Notes: a model not told the origin generated them from the sequence alone. A stretch of DNA of 47,072 nt from Sphingobacteriia bacterium (GCA_011390575.1 JAABSE010000022.1:1-47072); one strand, 5' to 3'. Shown: positions 18,446 to 28,141, counted from the stretch's first letter. Program-made: numbers and translations.

Positions 18446-19852
18446 TTAAAGCAATGCATTCAGCTCTTCATCGATGGTTTCGCCTGAAGGCCTGCTGGGG
18501 TTATTATCATGGATAATACCTTCGCGGTCAATCAGGAAGAAAGAAGGCACTCCCTGCACGTTATAGCTTTGTGCCACATCGTGGCGCATGCCTTTAACAT
18601 TGAGGTGAACGCCCTTAATATCGTGTTGCTCAACAGTTCTTCTCCATGCCTGTTCATCATCATCTACGGAAACATAAAGGAATACCAGGTCTTCTTCCCC
18701 TTCAAATCTGCTTTTCAGTTCTTTGGCAAAAGGCATCTCACGCATACAGGGGCCACACCAGCTTGCCCAGAAATCAAGGTAAACCACCTTGCCTCTGAAA
18801 TCGCTCAGGGCCACCTCATCTCCGTTGATATCGGTAAGGGCAATTTCAGGTGCCTTTGCTCCTGGTGCTACCTTTGAGGCATTGGCATAGGTTGTGGCCA
18901 GCATATCGTTGAGCAATTCCCAGTCATTGGATTGCTTAAAAGTTTCATAGTTTTCAACGGCAGTATGAAAATCGCCGTGATTAAACTGAAAATTGATACC
19001 AAAGGCTTCAGTATATTTTCGGGCATCTCCTTCGAAAGCATCTTCAGCCACCCACATAATCATTTCAGGGTAGGACATATCTTCAGAAACTCTTTCTTCA
19101 TTTTCACTAAGATAATACTGAATATAGGTAGAGTGGAAAGAAGAAGCGCTGCCCACCATTAGTTTCTCACGGGTAAAGTCAACAGCATCATCGAGAAAAG
19201 CATAATAATCTTCGGGTATTTCAGGTATTTCTTCCGCATCAAAGAAATATTCAAGATACATTGGGTAAGTCAACATGTGGTTATACACCTGATACTTAAA
19301 ATCAGTGGTGAAATAATCGCGGAAAGTTTTGCCCATGGGGTTGGCGGCATGGAAATCTTCCATGGCTGTCATTACATCATCCATGGCAGTATTGGCGAAT
19401 TGAGTAAATTCATCAGGTTGTGTTTCACGCATTTTGGCCATAAAACCCTGACGGTTATAAACGGCCTCGTAAGAACTGCTGTAAAGCTCAAGAAACTTAT
19501 TCTCATTGGCAAGGTCTCCTTCAAAAACCACGCTGTTCTCGAGATCAGCCATATCCGCCATGATTTGCAGATCATTTCCCTTTTCCAGAAAAACATTCAT
19601 TCTTCTGTCGCCCAGGGTAATGCTGGCCATAACAGGGAATTCTGGTTGTACCTCAAAAGTGAAGCTGCCGTCCTCTTGCCGGGTGGCAGTGATAGTTTCC
19701 CTGTTTCGGGTGATAAAATCAGTAAAATAAGACAGTTCCGCCTCTTCAAAAGTGGCGTTTTCTGTTATAACTTTTACTTGTGTAATGTCTTCATGGGTAT
19801 CAGTGCAGGCAATAAATGCAGGCAGCAACAAAAGCAAAAAGATTTTTTTCAT
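18446..19852 (-). CDS. Lipoprotein TlpA/ResA-like thiol-disulfide oxidoreductase
   Basis: An exported thioredoxin-fold protein, probably reducing or isomerising disulfides on the periplasmic side. I start at the ATG at 19852, not the longer frame to 19903, because MKKIFLLLLLPAFIAC is a clear lipoprotein signal with the lipobox cysteine at residue 16. The N-terminal region (about 20-150) resembles DUF4369-type domains common in Bacteroidota TlpA proteins; a helical linker follows. The C-terminal redoxin domain starts near residue 327 (GAKAPEIALTDINGD). The redox motif WCGPC is at 365-369 and the cis-proline loop is in VQGVPSFFLID. The 468-residue length is usual for this architecture. It is transcribed alone on the minus strand. 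Confidence 0.92.
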   Translation of the reverse strand: MKKIFLLLLLPAFIACTDTHEDITQVKVITENATFEEAELSYFTDFITRNRETITATRQEDGSFTFEVQPEFPVMASITLGDRRMNVFLEKGNDLQIMADMADLENSVVFEGDLANENKFLELYSSSYEAVYNRQGFMAKMRETQPDEFTQFANTAMDDVMTAMEDFHAANPMGKTFRDYFTTDFKYQVYNHMLTYPMYLEYFFDAEEIPEIPEDYYAFLDDAVDFTREKLMVGSASSFHSTYIQYYLSENEERVSEDMSYPEMIMWVAEDAFEGDARKYTEAFGINFQFNHGDFHTAVENYETFKQSNDWELLNDMLATTYANASKVAPGAKAPEIALTDINGDEVALSDFRGKVVYLDFWASWCGPCMREMPFAKELKSRFEGEEDLVFLYVSVDDDEQAWRRTVEQHDIKGVHLNVKGMRHDVAQSYNVQGVPSFFLIDREGIIHDNNPSRPSGETIDEELNALL

Positions 19853-20325
19853 CTGTTTAAATTTTATTAAAGTTGTTAAATGGAGCTCGCCAACAATATC
19901 CATCTTAATTGCTTTGACTTATTGCGAAATTACAATCATCCGCGTATGTGTCAATGATATTGTCATGGCTCGGTTCATAAAGATTGGATGTTGATGGGTT
20001 AAAATTTCAGCGAAGATAATAAAACATTCCCTAAAATGGAATCAGTCCGGATTCTTTCGGGCAGGTCCAAAAGCTGATGAGAAACCAGAAGGCCCTCTGA
20101 AGGGCTTACACTTGTATAGCGCGAACCGCCGATGACAAAACCAGCCGTTTTTTTGTGGGGAATCTTCCTGCCTTTGTCAAAAAACAAGATGTTAAAAAAC
20201 TGTTTGTCCAAAGGATTATTTGGAAAATAACTCAACAAAATGACTTATTTTTACATCCTGTCAAAGATAATTACTGATGAACAATCGCCCCTGGTACTTA
20301 TAGTTTTTCCAAAATCCGGCACAAT
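19853..20325. other. 473-base gap between divergent TlpA-like and penicillin-acylase genes
   Basis: Apart from the weak promoter at 19925-19955 I see nothing firm. A 79-codon minus-strand frame (19999-20238) has no recognisable features and was not called. Confidence 0.5.
19925..19955 (-). promoter_or_regulatory. Possible promoter of the TlpA-like gene
   Basis: On the minus strand ATTG (19955-19952), 19 bases, then TAATTTCG (19932-19925): one mismatch from consensus in each box. The leader would be about 65 bases. Confidence 0.4.
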
Positions 20326-22797
20326 ATGAAGCTCAAAATAAGATTCCTTGCAACCCTTCTCCTTACCACCGGACTGGTCATCGTTCTCAGCATGCAAATG
20401 GGACAACTTCCTCCCATAGGAAAATTCCTTGACCCGATAAACGGTATCTGGCAAAATGCATTAATCCCTGACATTCCGCAAAGCGCAACCATAGAACTCA
20501 GCGAAGCTTCCGAAGAGATTACCATTGTGTTCAACGAAAGAGGAGTACCCCATATTTTTGCCCAAAACGACCACGACCTGTATTTTGCCACCGGCTATGT
20601 GATGGCCATGCACCGCCTGTGGCAAATGGAGTTTTCTACCCATGCCTCCATGGGCAGGCTGAGTGAAATAGTGGGTGATCGTACACTGGAATATGACCGC
20701 TTTCTCAGGCGGATGGGCATGGTGTACGGCGCAGAAAAGATGCTCGAAACTGCGGCTGAAGATGAGGCTACCATGACCATGCTCAATGCTTTTACCGACG
20801 GAGTTAATGCATGGATAGAACAGTTACAACCCAGACAATACCCCTTTGAATACAAACTGCTGAATTATGCCCCTGAAACCTGGTCGCCCATCAAAACCAT
20901 GGCTCTGGGCATGAGCATCAGCCGTACCCTCAGCAGCAGTAACAGTGCTCTCAGGTTATCCTACATGAAGGCGGTTTGGGGGGAAGAAGCCATCACAGAA
21001 CTTTTTGCGGGTGAGCCTAAATTCATTGAACCTGTCATCACCCCGGGGAAACGCTGGAATTTTGGTTTACAGCCCCCGCCCCGACCGGATGAATTGTTTT
21101 CCCCCGCTTATGTTTTTGAAGACTTGACAGAAGAACGCAACCCCGATGCAGGGAGCAACAACTGGGCTGTTGCAGGAAAAAAAACCAAAAGTGGCCATGC
21201 CCTTTTCGCCAGCGATCCACACCTGGGTCTCACCTTGCCATCCATCTGGTACGAAATGCAGCTTCATGCCCCGGGCATCAATACCTACGGAGTAACATTC
21301 CCCGGCGTTCCTTCCATAATCATTGGTTTTAATGAACATATTGCATGGGGCAACACCAATTCCGGCAATAAAGTAATGGATATATACGAGATTGAAATCA
21401 ATGATGCAGGCAGCCACTATCTTCACAACGAACAATGGTTACCATTGACTTTCAGAACCGAAGAATATCATGTAAGGGGAGGAACCACTCTGACGGACAC
21501 CATTCCCTTCACCCATCATGGCCCGGTGATGTACAGCAATAGTGAAATACCTTTTACCCCCAATATCCCTGCAGCACATGCCATCAGCTGGACCGGCCAC
21601 CATGCAGGGAATGTAATTGCCCCCTTAAGAGCCATCAATACTGCAGAGAACATACAGGAAGTTCGTAATGCACTTTCTTCTCTCAATGCCCCGCCTCAGA
21701 ATTATGCTTTTGCCACCACAAACGGTGACATCGCCATGCAATCCAACGGTTTGTGGCCCCTGAAATGGAAACACCAGGGGATGTTTATCAGCGACGGGCG
21801 CGATCCGGCTTATAACCTGGATGAATACATCCCCTTTGAGAATCTTCCCTATGAAATCAACCCTGCCAGAGGTTTTGTCAGTTCTGCCAATCAGCACATT
21901 ACCGATAGTCTTTATCCTTACTGGTATGGATGGTCTTTTGCCAGTCCGGCAAGAGCATCCATTATCAATAATACCCTGCGCAACACGAGAAATGCCACTG
22001 TAGAAGACATGAAGAATCTGCAGCTCAATACTGATGCTTTCTGGGCAGAGAAATACCTGGGGGCTATGATGGACTCTACAAGACAATTCCTGCAGCGAAA
22101 CCCGGATTTTTCAGGAGACATTCCGGAAGCCATCCTGGATTCCTTAAACCAATGGGACAGGGTTTTTCATCCCGGCAGTATCGCGGCCACAATTTTCGAA
22201 CAATGGAGAAATGAGGTACTTATACTTTTATGGGAGCCGATGATGAAGCCCCTTAAAGATTACCGCCCCATGCTTCCCCCCACAGATGTATCCTTCAGGG
22301 TGTTGTTTCATGAGCCACCCGCCCAGGTATACAAAAACCTGCACGGTGCCCCCCCTGCCACCGCAACATTACTGGCCACGAGCCTGAACAATGTCATCAG
22401 CCGGCTGGAAGAAAACCACGGAACCATGGGCGAAAGCTGGCAATGGTGGAATTTCAACGGCAGTACCATCAAACATCTGATGAATATCAAAGCCCTTAAC
22501 CACGACAGAATAAAAACAGGAGGAAGCAATCAGTCGCCCAAAGCCATTTCCGGCAGTCATGGTCCTTCATGGAGAATGGTTGCAGAGCTTTCTGACACCA
22601 TCCAGGCGTGGGGGATATACCCCGGTGGACAGGCAGCCAATCCGGCCACCAAAGGTTACAAAGCATTTGTACAAGACTGGGCGGAGGGCAATTATTATGA
22701 ACTCAGGCTATTTAACAATCCTGAGGAGGCCCAAAGTGAAAACAGCACCACAATCCGTTTGATTCCGGCAAACAAAATACATACAAAACAACCCTGA
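20326..22797 (+). CDS. Penicillin acylase family (S45) Ntn-hydrolase
   Basis: S45 enzymes are exported as one chain and cut themselves into alpha and beta subunits; the new N-terminal serine of the beta chain is the nucleophile that hydrolyses amides such as beta-lactams, acyl-homoserine lactones or acyl-peptides. The 823-residue precursor has an N-terminal membrane or signal segment (residues 6-24). The autoprocessing site is read as DAG|SNNWAVAGKKT with Ser277 as nucleophile. The segments FNERGVPHIFAQNDHDLYFATGYVMAMHRLWQM, HLGLTLPSIWYEMQLH and GFNEHIAWGNTN are typical of the family. The likely site is the periplasm. The substrate cannot be read from the sequence; quorum-signal amidase is one possibility. 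The next gene starts 25 bases later. Confidence 0.94.
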   Translation: MKLKIRFLATLLLTTGLVIVLSMQMGQLPPIGKFLDPINGIWQNALIPDIPQSATIELSEASEEITIVFNERGVPHIFAQNDHDLYFATGYVMAMHRLWQMEFSTHASMGRLSEIVGDRTLEYDRFLRRMGMVYGAEKMLETAAEDEATMTMLNAFTDGVNAWIEQLQPRQYPFEYKLLNYAPETWSPIKTMALGMSISRTLSSSNSALRLSYMKAVWGEEAITELFAGEPKFIEPVITPGKRWNFGLQPPPRPDELFSPAYVFEDLTEERNPDAGSNNWAVAGKKTKSGHALFASDPHLGLTLPSIWYEMQLHAPGINTYGVTFPGVPSIIIGFNEHIAWGNTNSGNKVMDIYEIEINDAGSHYLHNEQWLPLTFRTEEYHVRGGTTLTDTIPFTHHGPVMYSNSEIPFTPNIPAAHAISWTGHHAGNVIAPLRAINTAENIQEVRNALSSLNAPPQNYAFATTNGDIAMQSNGLWPLKWKHQGMFISDGRDPAYNLDEYIPFENLPYEINPARGFVSSANQHITDSLYPYWYGWSFASPARASIINNTLRNTRNATVEDMKNLQLNTDAFWAEKYLGAMMDSTRQFLQRNPDFSGDIPEAILDSLNQWDRVFHPGSIAATIFEQWRNEVLILLWEPMMKPLKDYRPMLPPTDVSFRVLFHEPPAQVYKNLHGAPPATATLLATSLNNVISRLEENHGTMGESWQWWNFNGSTIKHLMNIKALNHDRIKTGGSNQSPKAISGSHGPSWRMVAELSDTIQAWGIYPGGQAANPATKGYKAFVQDWAEGNYYELRLFNNPEEAQSENSTTIRLIPANKIHTKQP

Positions 22798-22822
22798 CAG
22801 CATAACCCAAAAACAAAATACT

Positions 22823-23182
22823 ATGAAGTGGATTATTGTCATTATTCTGGCCATTGTGCTACAACAGTTTCTCCCCTGGTGGAGTGTTGCCCTGGCAGGT
22901 TTTATTTATGGATTTATCATTCAGCAAAGCACCAGAAAAGCATTTATCAATGGCTTCTTTGGCATTTTCATGTTCTGGGGCTCGGTAGCAGGCTATGTTT
23001 ATTATGTCAACAATGGATTGCTGGCCAACCTGCTGGCAGACTTCATGTATGTACCATCGGGCATTCTGATGGTACTGCTTACAGGTATTACCGGCGGCAT
23101 CACGGGAGGCCTGGCCTCTTTGTCAGGCAAGTACCTCAGAGAAATCAGCCATTTGCAAATCTATCCCCTGGAAGAAAAATGA
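22823..23182 (+). CDS. Small hydrophobic membrane protein, unknown
   Basis: A 119-residue protein with about four predicted membrane segments (near 2-17, 20-34, 42-62 and 75-100) and a short polar C-terminus. A glycine-rich stretch (LTGITGGITGGLASLSGKYL) occupies the last membrane helix. I do not recognise the family. It starts 25 bases after the penicillin-acylase gene on the same strand, so the two are probably co-transcribed; it may be a partner or simply a passenger. Codon use and base composition look like the neighbours, which supports a real gene. Confidence 0.75.
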   Translation: MKWIIVIILAIVLQQFLPWWSVALAGFIYGFIIQQSTRKAFINGFFGIFMFWGSVAGYVYYVNNGLLANLLADFMYVPSGILMVLLTGITGGITGGLASLSGKYLREISHLQIYPLEEK

Positions 23183-23642
23183 ATTCTGTCAACTAAACTA
23201 TCAACGGTTTTTTCCCGATTTTTTTTAGTTCCAGTTCATTTTGTTATGAATATTTGACTTTTCAAAAAAATCTTCATTTTTCCATTGATTTTTTGTCTAA
23301 CTTTAACAAGCGTTAAAGATCATAAATAGATTTATTTTTTCGACATAAATCACATTTTACTCTACCTGCAGGCAAACAACACCGATACGCCAAGAAGCCT
23401 CCGGTTATGAATTGCTACCTTTTTATCTCCGGTGTGCTGAACCCACCACCCGATTCTTTGCCTTGCTTCGGATACTAAGCCTTGTACAGCGGCCATTTTT
23501 ATATTAACTACAAAGGTTAAAACATTTTAGCCTTCAACTATCTACCACAGCACTACCTTTAAGCTGGCACTACACGAATCGCATCTATACAACATACTGA
23601 ACGTAACCTTTTTCCCTAATCCATAATTAAAATTTAAATGAG
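23183..23642. other. 460-base gap before a T9SS cargo gene
   Basis: AT-rich, with no supported gene. The T-rich stretch just after 23205 follows no convincing stem. Near-miss -7 boxes occur at 23247-23254 (AATATTTG) and 23298-23305 (TAACTTTA), without good -33 partners. The promoter of the downstream gene is unresolved. Confidence 0.45.
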
Positions 23643-25532
23643 ATGAAGACACCTGTTACTTTTTGTCTCTTATTGGCACTATCGCTGATGGGATACAGTC
23701 AGAAAAAGTCTGACATAAGTTTTTTGGTTTCCCCGGGACAGGAAAAGCTAAATAACTACATAACCCAAACAAAGGGAGGAAAAGATTTTTCACCTTACGA
23801 AACTCCTGCCATCAAAAACACAGCGCAGGCATCACGCATACATATATCGCAAAATGAAGGCTGGAAAAGCTGGATACTTGCCGAACGCGAAATACCGGAA
23901 TATTATCCGGGCACCACTCTTATCAATGAAGTAGTAAACAGCCAATATGTCAGCGGATACGATACTTTTGTTGATTACAGGAAAGTGGTCTATGAATATG
24001 ATGAAGAACAAAGACCCACAAAAATTGAATACTATTATACAGCAGAAGACAAGAACTGGGAACTAACGAACTATATAGTCCAGGAATTTGACTTTCGGGG
24101 AGAGCAGATTTACTACGCCGCGTATTACAAAAACTGGAGCAGCAATCAAATGGAGTTGAATTACGGATACAAAGCGGAAGATGAATACAACCAGGACGGT
24201 ATACTAATGACCAGAACCTGGTTTTCTTATGAATCGGATCAATGGATTCCTGACTACAGGGAAGAGTATATTCTGAATGAAAACAATGTTGTGGTTGAAA
24301 TTTTCTATGCGTGGAATGATCCCATTACAGATGAATGGCAATATGACGAATGGATGATTTTAACCCTTAACGATGAGCAGGAATGGTCAGAAGCTGTTAT
24401 GCACACAACACCTGTATCAATGGCAAAACCCATCTTTCTGCTGGGTTCAGGCACAGAGGCAGGATGGGACAATACGGCGGCCCTGGAAATGACTTATCTT
24501 GGCGAGGGCGTGTTTGGCATAGCAGCATACCTGAGGGAGGATGGAGATATGATAAAATTTATTTCTCAGCTGGGGCAATGGGCTCCACAATGGGGGTATG
24601 GCGGCTCTGGTGATGAATGGTCAGGCACCCTGGCTTACCGGTCTACGGAATCCGATCCTGATCCAACCCCAGTAATGATAACGGATCTTTCTCCCGGCGA
24701 ATATATGATTTTTGCCGATACTGCTAACCTCTATTATGAAATATACCCCATGGAAGAATGGGATATAATAAAGAAAAAATACTCGACAAATAAAGAAGAA
24801 ATTGATTGGATTCCCTTTATGAAAGCTACTGATTTGGCATGGTATGATTTTGAGATGCTCAAACCCGAAAATATGACCATATGGTATAATGCAACCGCCT
24901 GGAAGGAGGGGGAAAGTGTGATGACAAATGAAGAACCCATCTGGATTCAGGAAGAGAAACATGTGATGACTTATAACGATATCGGATTTCCCCTTACTGA
25001 GATTTACTATTACTGGACTGAAAACAAAGAAGGATACTGGAAACCGGAATACAAATATGAAACTACTTACGATCATTTGTATAACATCACTTATGAAGGC
25101 TCTGAATACTGGAATGAAGTCGAAGAGGTTTGGGAAACAATGTATGGTTTCAGGGTCAATTTTTTACACAACACCAACGGTTCGATAAACAGCTACATCG
25201 TAAGTTACTATAACGAATGGGACAAGGAGCTCATGGAGGTAATGAAATACGAGTACTTTTACGGCGAAACGCATATTGCTGATTCTGAAAGCAACACATT
25301 ACTAATCTACCCCAATCCGGCCAGAGAAAGTGTGTTCGTACAACTGCCCGCATTAACGGGAAGTGCATATCTTACCCTCTCCTCAATGGATGGGTCGGTA
25401 ATAATCAACAAACAGGTTGACAAGCCCGTGTCAGACTATCGACTGAAAACACACCACCTCAAACCCGGAGTTTACATTCTCATTGTCAGCACCAAAGAGC
25501 ATACAATTTCTACAAGACTAATAATTAAATAA
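23643..25532 (+). CDS. Secreted protein with SusE/F-like domain and T9SS sorting domain
   Basis: A 629-residue exported protein of unknown role. Residues 1-19 form a signal peptide (CLLLALSLMGYSQ). Residues 90-250 and 370-540 are rich in Tyr, Trp and Glu and repeat patterns of the type YEYDEEQRPTKIEYYYT, as in the strand-rich repeats of many Bacteroidota surface proteins. In between, about 263-366, is a segment starting PIFLLGSGTEAGWDN and containing MIKFISQLGQWAPQWGYG. It resembles the SusE/SusF C-terminal starch-binding fold. The last 75 residues (LLIYPNPARESVFVQ to the C-terminus) are a type A T9SS sorting domain. It stands alone between untranslated stretches and is followed by a nested hairpin terminator. 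Confidence 0.88.
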   Translation: MKTPVTFCLLLALSLMGYSQKKSDISFLVSPGQEKLNNYITQTKGGKDFSPYETPAIKNTAQASRIHISQNEGWKSWILAEREIPEYYPGTTLINEVVNSQYVSGYDTFVDYRKVVYEYDEEQRPTKIEYYYTAEDKNWELTNYIVQEFDFRGEQIYYAAYYKNWSSNQMELNYGYKAEDEYNQDGILMTRTWFSYESDQWIPDYREEYILNENNVVVEIFYAWNDPITDEWQYDEWMILTLNDEQEWSEAVMHTTPVSMAKPIFLLGSGTEAGWDNTAALEMTYLGEGVFGIAAYLREDGDMIKFISQLGQWAPQWGYGGSGDEWSGTLAYRSTESDPDPTPVMITDLSPGEYMIFADTANLYYEIYPMEEWDIIKKKYSTNKEEIDWIPFMKATDLAWYDFEMLKPENMTIWYNATAWKEGESVMTNEEPIWIQEEKHVMTYNDIGFPLTEIYYYWTENKEGYWKPEYKYETTYDHLYNITYEGSEYWNEVEEVWETMYGFRVNFLHNTNGSINSYIVSYYNEWDKELMEVMKYEYFYGETHIADSESNTLLIYPNPARESVFVQLPALTGSAYLTLSSMDGSVIINKQVDKPVSDYRLKTHHLKPGVYILIVSTKEHTISTRLIIK

Positions 25533-25563
25533 CAACTCCTGCATGTAATTTTTTGTACAGGTT

Positions 25564-25643
25564 TAATCCCCTTTGTTACATTTATCAACAACTCTTTTAC
25601 CAAAAGAAAAATGATAAAAACGACTGAAGGGGATTATTTTTTT
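25564..25643 (+). terminator. Three-tier nested hairpin with T tract
   Basis: An outer perfect 10-bp stem (TAATCCCCTT 25564-25573 with AAGGGGATTA 25627-25636) encloses a 7-bp stem (25581-25587 with 25612-25618) and an inner 5-bp stem (25594-25598 with 25602-25606). Seven T follow (25637-25643). This fits an unusually long intrinsic terminator, or the end of a small structured RNA. Confidence 0.75.
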
Positions 25644-25769
25644 AAAAGCAAAGCAAAACATCACTAATTTTAAAGTCAGAAAACCAATTTTGCCATACAG
25701 GGCAAAAGTTTGTTTCAAATAACAGCAAACCTGTTATCAGTTAATTGCAAACAACATAAATTGTACGAT

Positions 25770-27962
25770 ATGAAGAAAACAGTACTTTTCACCTTATTGA
25801 TGGCCTTTGCCGCCATGGTATCCTTTTCCCAATGGAGCGATGATCCTTCGGAGAACCTCAAAGTTGTCAGTCTTACCGGCGAACAAGCCGTAACCAAAAC
25901 AGTAGTGGGGTCTGACGGAAGTTACTACATTGGTTTTTTCTCCATGGAAGGTGGCAATTACAATGTACGCCTGCAAAGACTTGACAGCGAGGGCAACCGA
26001 CTGTGGGCCGATGAGGGTTTATTGATCAGCGACCATGAGTCCATGACGTGGCTTACCGACTGGGATATGACCGTTGACCATGACAACCATGCCATCCTTA
26101 CCTGGCAGGATATCCGTTCAGGAGGCAACAACAATGTGGTAGCCTATCGTATATCGCCGGAAGGAACTTTTTCATGGGGTTCTGACGGAATTTCGCTGTC
26201 CGACAGTGACGCGTTTGATGTGGCTCCCAAGGTGACCATCACCCAAAGCAACCATGCGGTTTTTGCCTGGCAATCCAATAATGATATTATCAGGCAGAAA
26301 ATATCTCCCGAAGGGGTAAAACAATGGGGCGACTGGGGTATCACCATGAGCGGCACCAACCGCTTCACCTGGCCACAGCTCATGCCTGCCGGTCAGGATG
26401 ATGTATTGATGAAATTTTACGAAGACAGCGGCCCTTTCAATGCACCCACGCGCATCCTCAAAGCGCAACGGTTTGGCTCCGACGGGCAGCCTGTATGGAG
26501 CTCCGAAACCATTATCACCGATGAAGGAGCCATCCAGGCCTGGCACCAGATCCTCTCTTTTGTTCCCGATGGCAACGATGGTTTTTATATTGCCTGGCAT
26601 GATTATGCGTTGTCGGGCACCCAGGCCTCTGCATGGATACAGCATGTTGATGATTCCGGAGAGCCGCAGTTTACTGCTAATGGTGCTTTGCTATCCAACC
26701 GCATCAATTTCAATCAGTTCAATCCACATATTGCCCTGCCTGAGAATAGTGACGATGTGTATGTTTTCTGGACCGAAGTAAACGGTGACCAGAACCAATG
26801 GGGATTATACGGGCAAAGGCTTAACGCACTGGGAGAAGTAAAATGGAGCGATGCCGGGAAAGATATTTTTGCCGTTGGCAATGTTAACTACAACCTTTTC
26901 CGGACCCTGGAAGCAGAAGGAGATCTGGTAATTATTTATGACCAGAACTATCATCTTTATGCATCCCGTCTTAACGAGAGCGGAGAGTTTGTATGGACAG
27001 AGGAGCAGGTATTGATGACCAACGCATCATCGGGTGGCACCCATCCGGAGGCAACGAAACTTTTCAACAACCAGTGGGTGTTTGCCTGGGAAGACGGTAG
27101 ATCAGGAACAGCCAATGTTTACGCTCAGAACCTATTCCCGGACGGTTCACTGGGCGAAGGAGAGCAGCAGCCTTCCGTTTTTGAAGTGATTTTCAGTGTT
27201 GACCTTTCATCCGTGGAAGGGTATTTCAATCCTGAAGAGGATATTATCTATCTTAGCGGCTCCATGTCTGAATGGGTAGAACCCGGAAGTCAGCCCGAAA
27301 CACAAACCCTTACCCGTATGGATGATTCCATGACATGGACGCTTACCCTTGAGCTGGAAGAAGGTGAATATGAATACAAATATTTCCTCAACCAGGGCTG
27401 GAATGGCGGCGAGTGGGAAGGTGGCGACAACCGTGCTGTGACGGTGAATGGTAACATCACCCTTGAGGATACCTGGTCTGCAACCAACATCCACACCCTT
27501 CAGCTGTTGGCCAATCCTGAAACTGCAGGCACACCGGAAGGAGCAGGCACTTATCATGCCAATGCCGGAGTCACAATTTCAGCGCAGGCAGCAGATAATT
27601 ACGAATTCAGCCACTGGGCCAACGATGACGATGAGGAAGTAAGCAACCAAAACATTTACACTTTCTATATGCCTGGAGAGGATTATGTACTCACTGCAGT
27701 TTTTGATTTGATCAGCCAGATTTCCCCGGTTTCCGGCAAAAAGCTCACCATTCACCCCAATCCTGCCCGCAGCCACTTCACCGTTAGCTCCGGGAACTTC
27801 ATCCATAGCATAGAAATCATGGATTTAACAGGAAGAAGGGTATTCCAAACCCCTGTCAGCGATACACAGATAAGCATTAACACGTCTTTGCCCAGGGGGT
27901 TGTATCTTGTAAAAGTTTACACGGAAAGTGGCACAGAAGTAAGAAAACTGCAAATCAGATAA
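25770..27962 (+). CDS. Secreted repeat protein with carbohydrate-binding-like domain and T9SS sorting domain
   Basis: A 730-residue exported protein. I start at the ATG at 25770 because it gives a clean signal peptide (MKKTVLFTLLMAFAAMVSFSQ); the open frame extends 20 codons upstream without one. Residues 22-460 contain beta-propeller-like repeats with recurring W(A/G)xxG and LxWQD/FAWQS patterns. About 470-580 is a domain beginning FEVIFSVDLS with YLSGSMSEWVEPG and YEYKYFLNQGW. It looks like an AMPK/CBM-type or T9SS-associated immunoglobulin-like domain. About 590-655 resembles a divergent InlB B-repeat (GAGTYHANAGVTISAQA, FSHWANDDDEE). The C-terminal 70 residues (LTIHPNPARSHFTV) are a type A T9SS sorting domain. 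Function unknown; surface binding is inference. Confidence 0.9.
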   Translation: MKKTVLFTLLMAFAAMVSFSQWSDDPSENLKVVSLTGEQAVTKTVVGSDGSYYIGFFSMEGGNYNVRLQRLDSEGNRLWADEGLLISDHESMTWLTDWDMTVDHDNHAILTWQDIRSGGNNNVVAYRISPEGTFSWGSDGISLSDSDAFDVAPKVTITQSNHAVFAWQSNNDIIRQKISPEGVKQWGDWGITMSGTNRFTWPQLMPAGQDDVLMKFYEDSGPFNAPTRILKAQRFGSDGQPVWSSETIITDEGAIQAWHQILSFVPDGNDGFYIAWHDYALSGTQASAWIQHVDDSGEPQFTANGALLSNRINFNQFNPHIALPENSDDVYVFWTEVNGDQNQWGLYGQRLNALGEVKWSDAGKDIFAVGNVNYNLFRTLEAEGDLVIIYDQNYHLYASRLNESGEFVWTEEQVLMTNASSGGTHPEATKLFNNQWVFAWEDGRSGTANVYAQNLFPDGSLGEGEQQPSVFEVIFSVDLSSVEGYFNPEEDIIYLSGSMSEWVEPGSQPETQTLTRMDDSMTWTLTLELEEGEYEYKYFLNQGWNGGEWEGGDNRAVTVNGNITLEDTWSATNIHTLQLLANPETAGTPEGAGTYHANAGVTISAQAADNYEFSHWANDDDEEVSNQNIYTFYMPGEDYVLTAVFDLISQISPVSGKKLTIHPNPARSHFTVSSGNFIHSIEIMDLTGRRVFQTPVSDTQISINTSLPRGLYLVKVYTESGTEVRKLQIR

Positions 27963-28069
27963 TTGTATCATACAAAAAACGGCGAGGGGTACCTTTGACA
28001 TCAAATCACCCATTAGCCATTACCGTCTAATTAGAAATGGTTCTACTGCACTTTTAGTGGAAAGAAATA

Positions 28070-28141
28070 CGAGTTGAATTGATTCAACTCGAATAGACAG
28101 AAGACCGGAGACCGAAGTGGATTCTCTTCCGTCTTCCGTCT
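28070..28141. repeat. Two stacked inverted repeats, one of heptamer repeats
   Basis: CGAGTTGAAT (28070-28079) and ATTCAACTCG (28082-28091) form a perfect 10-bp inverted repeat with only 2 bases between. Directly after it, 28102-28117 and 28126-28141 are arms of about 16 bases, 13 of them complementary, built from tandem heptamers of the CTTCCGT type. They lie between convergent genes, so they may help termination; no T tract is seen. Confidence 0.6.

Noticed and set aside
19853-19903. 17-codon extension of the TlpA-like lipoprotein
   Set aside because: It would bury the clear lipoprotein signal peptide starting at MKKIFLLLLLPAFIAC.
19999-20238. 79-codon minus-strand frame between the TlpA-like and penicillin-acylase genes
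   Set aside because: No recognisable motif or promoter; composition is not distinct from intergenic DNA.
25710-25769. 20-codon extension of the secreted protein at 25770
   Set aside because: The internal ATG begins a textbook signal peptide; the upstream residues would disrupt it.
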